Below, in pieces: positions 63,325 through 64,000 of a DNA stretch of 64,000 nucleotides. Source of the stretch: Streptomyces albus subsp. albus. Lineage in GTDB: Bacteria; Actinomycetota; Actinomycetes; Streptomycetales; Streptomycetaceae. The translations under genes and the position numbers were made by a program. Below the pieces are notes generated by a model. The model made no database searches, was not told where the DNA came from, and worked only from the letters and a program-made list of their open reading frames with translations. Within the stretch, counting starts at the first letter, position 1, and the number at the start of each line of letters is the position of its first letter. The stretch is taken from the NCBI RefSeq assembly GCF_000719865.1, contig NZ_JOID01000018.1, forward strand, positions 124,001-188,000, written 5' to 3'.

Positions 63325-64000
63325 GTGAGCGGCACGGCGATGGTGCGAGCGGCGACCGGCGGGCAGGACCCGTACGGGACGGCGCGGCTGCGGCGCGGTG
63401 TGCTCGACGCGTGGGCCGCCTCGCCCGCGCGATTCCGCGAGGACGCCAACGCCGAGGAGGACCTGGCACTCGGCGGCTACCGCGACCGGCTCGTCGTCGA
63501 ACTCGCCCAGAACGCGGCCGACGCCGCCGCCCGCACCGGCGTCCCCGGCCGCCTCCGGCTCACCCTGCACGCCGCCGAGGGCGACAGCCCCGCCGTCCTG
63601 GCCGCCGCCAACACCGGGGCGCCGCTCGACGCCGCCGGTGTCGAGTCGCTGGCCACGCTGCGCGCCTCCGCCAAGCGCGACGAGTGGCAGGAGGGCGACG
63701 GCACCCCGTCCGTCGGGCGCTTCGGCGTCGGCTTCGCCGCCGTCCTGGCCGTGAGCGACGAGCCCGCCGTGATCAGCCGCAGCGGCAGCGTCCGGTGGTC
63801 CCTCGCCGAGGCGCGCGACCTGGCGGCCGAGGCGGCCGGCACGAACCCCGGCCTGGCCGACGAGCTGCGCCGGCGCGACGGCCACGTACCGCTGCTGCGC
63901 CTGCCGCTGCCCGCCGAGGGCTCCCCGCCGCTCGGCTACGACACGGCCGTCGTGCTGCCCCTGCGCGACGGCGCAGCCGAGGACCTCGCGGAGCGCCTCC
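63325..64000 (+). CDS. sacsin-like GHKL ATPase domain protein, 3' end cut by window edge
   Basis: First 225 residues only. GHKL (HSP90-like) ATP-binding motifs: N-box VVELAQNAADAAART (about residues 57-71) and G1 box VGRFGVGFAAVLAVSDEPAV (about 130-149). This is the sacsin N-terminal ATP-binding-like arrangement found in large actinobacterial proteins, which are about 1000 residues long; function unknown, chaperone-like activity is a guess. GTG at 63325 with AAGGAG 6 nt upstream. It continues past base 64000. Confidence 0.88.
   Translation, partial: MSGTAMVRAATGGQDPYGTARLRRGVLDAWAASPARFREDANAEEDLALGGYRDRLVVELAQNAADAAARTGVPGRLRLTLHAAEGDSPAVLAAANTGAPLDAAGVESLATLRASAKRDEWQEGDGTPSVGRFGVGFAAVLAVSDEPAVISRSGSVRWSLAEARDLAAEAAGTNPGLADELRRRDGHVPLLRLPLPAEGSPPLGYDTAVVLPLRDGAAEDLAERL

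Overview
The window is a very GC-rich (roughly 74%) chromosomal segment from a Streptomyces or a close relative. Evidence for this: mycothiol-dependent formaldehyde dehydrogenase, futalosine-pathway menaquinone genes (mqnB, mqnD), a CdgB-type GAF-PAS-GGDEF protein, a DasR-type site at nagA, a solitary groEL2 with CIRCE, many GTG starts, and many leaderless promoters with a TANNNT-like -10 only 6 or 7 nt before the start codon. From memory (not checked), the gene order resembles the S. coelicolor SCO4260s to SCO4330s core region. I see no phage, insertion sequence, rRNA, tRNA or CRISPR.

Layout. 1-7.3 kb: secreted alpha/beta hydrolase (cut by the left edge), TetR/QsdR-like regulator, GT39-like membrane protein, GNAT acetyltransferase, and a quinone-oxidoreductase-like gene behind a SoxR-type box. 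7.5-16.4 kb: an MdcB/CitG-like gene interrupted by a 20 x 15-bp array, a Tat-exported intradiol dioxygenase, the mscR plus MBL-hydrolase operon, TerD, ArfB, a small secreted protein and a flavin reductase. 16.4-20 kb: the diguanylate cyclase behind Crp- and BldD-like sites, and a membrane-anchored carbohydrate-binding protein. 20-25 kb: amino-sugar locus (PfkB-like kinase with a changed catalytic motif, nagA, DasR site, divergent sugar-binding lipoprotein). 25-30 kb: DUF3263, otsB, otsA, gpgS (trehalose and glucosylglycerate). 30-34.7 kb: SAM-I riboswitch, threonine-synthase-like gene and ThiS/MoaD-like carrier as an operon, then cspA and groEL2. 34.8-41.3 kb: murQ and its RpiR regulator, two small conserved proteins, a Cmx-like efflux pump, an HD protein. 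41.7-55.6 kb: HelD/HelR-like ATPase, GT87 mannosyltransferase, XPB helicase and its WYL-ended partner, membrane and HAD proteins, a second cold-shock-domain protein. 56-64 kb: mqnD-mqnB, lipoprotein, MFS protein, DUF3027 and a sacsin-like ATPase cut by the right edge.

The most interesting unit is the SAM-I riboswitch - thrC-like - GG-terminal carrier operon at 30.0-31.8 kb. A SAM switch makes little sense for threonine, but fits a carrier-dependent route to homocysteine. A second theme is simple-sequence expansion: short tandem arrays fill intergenic spaces and also insert low-complexity segments into otherwise ordinary enzymes (MdcB, NagA, MurQ, HelR-like, the XPB partner, MqnB, MqnD, MFS). 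Coding calls rest on protein motifs read by eye; no database search was possible.
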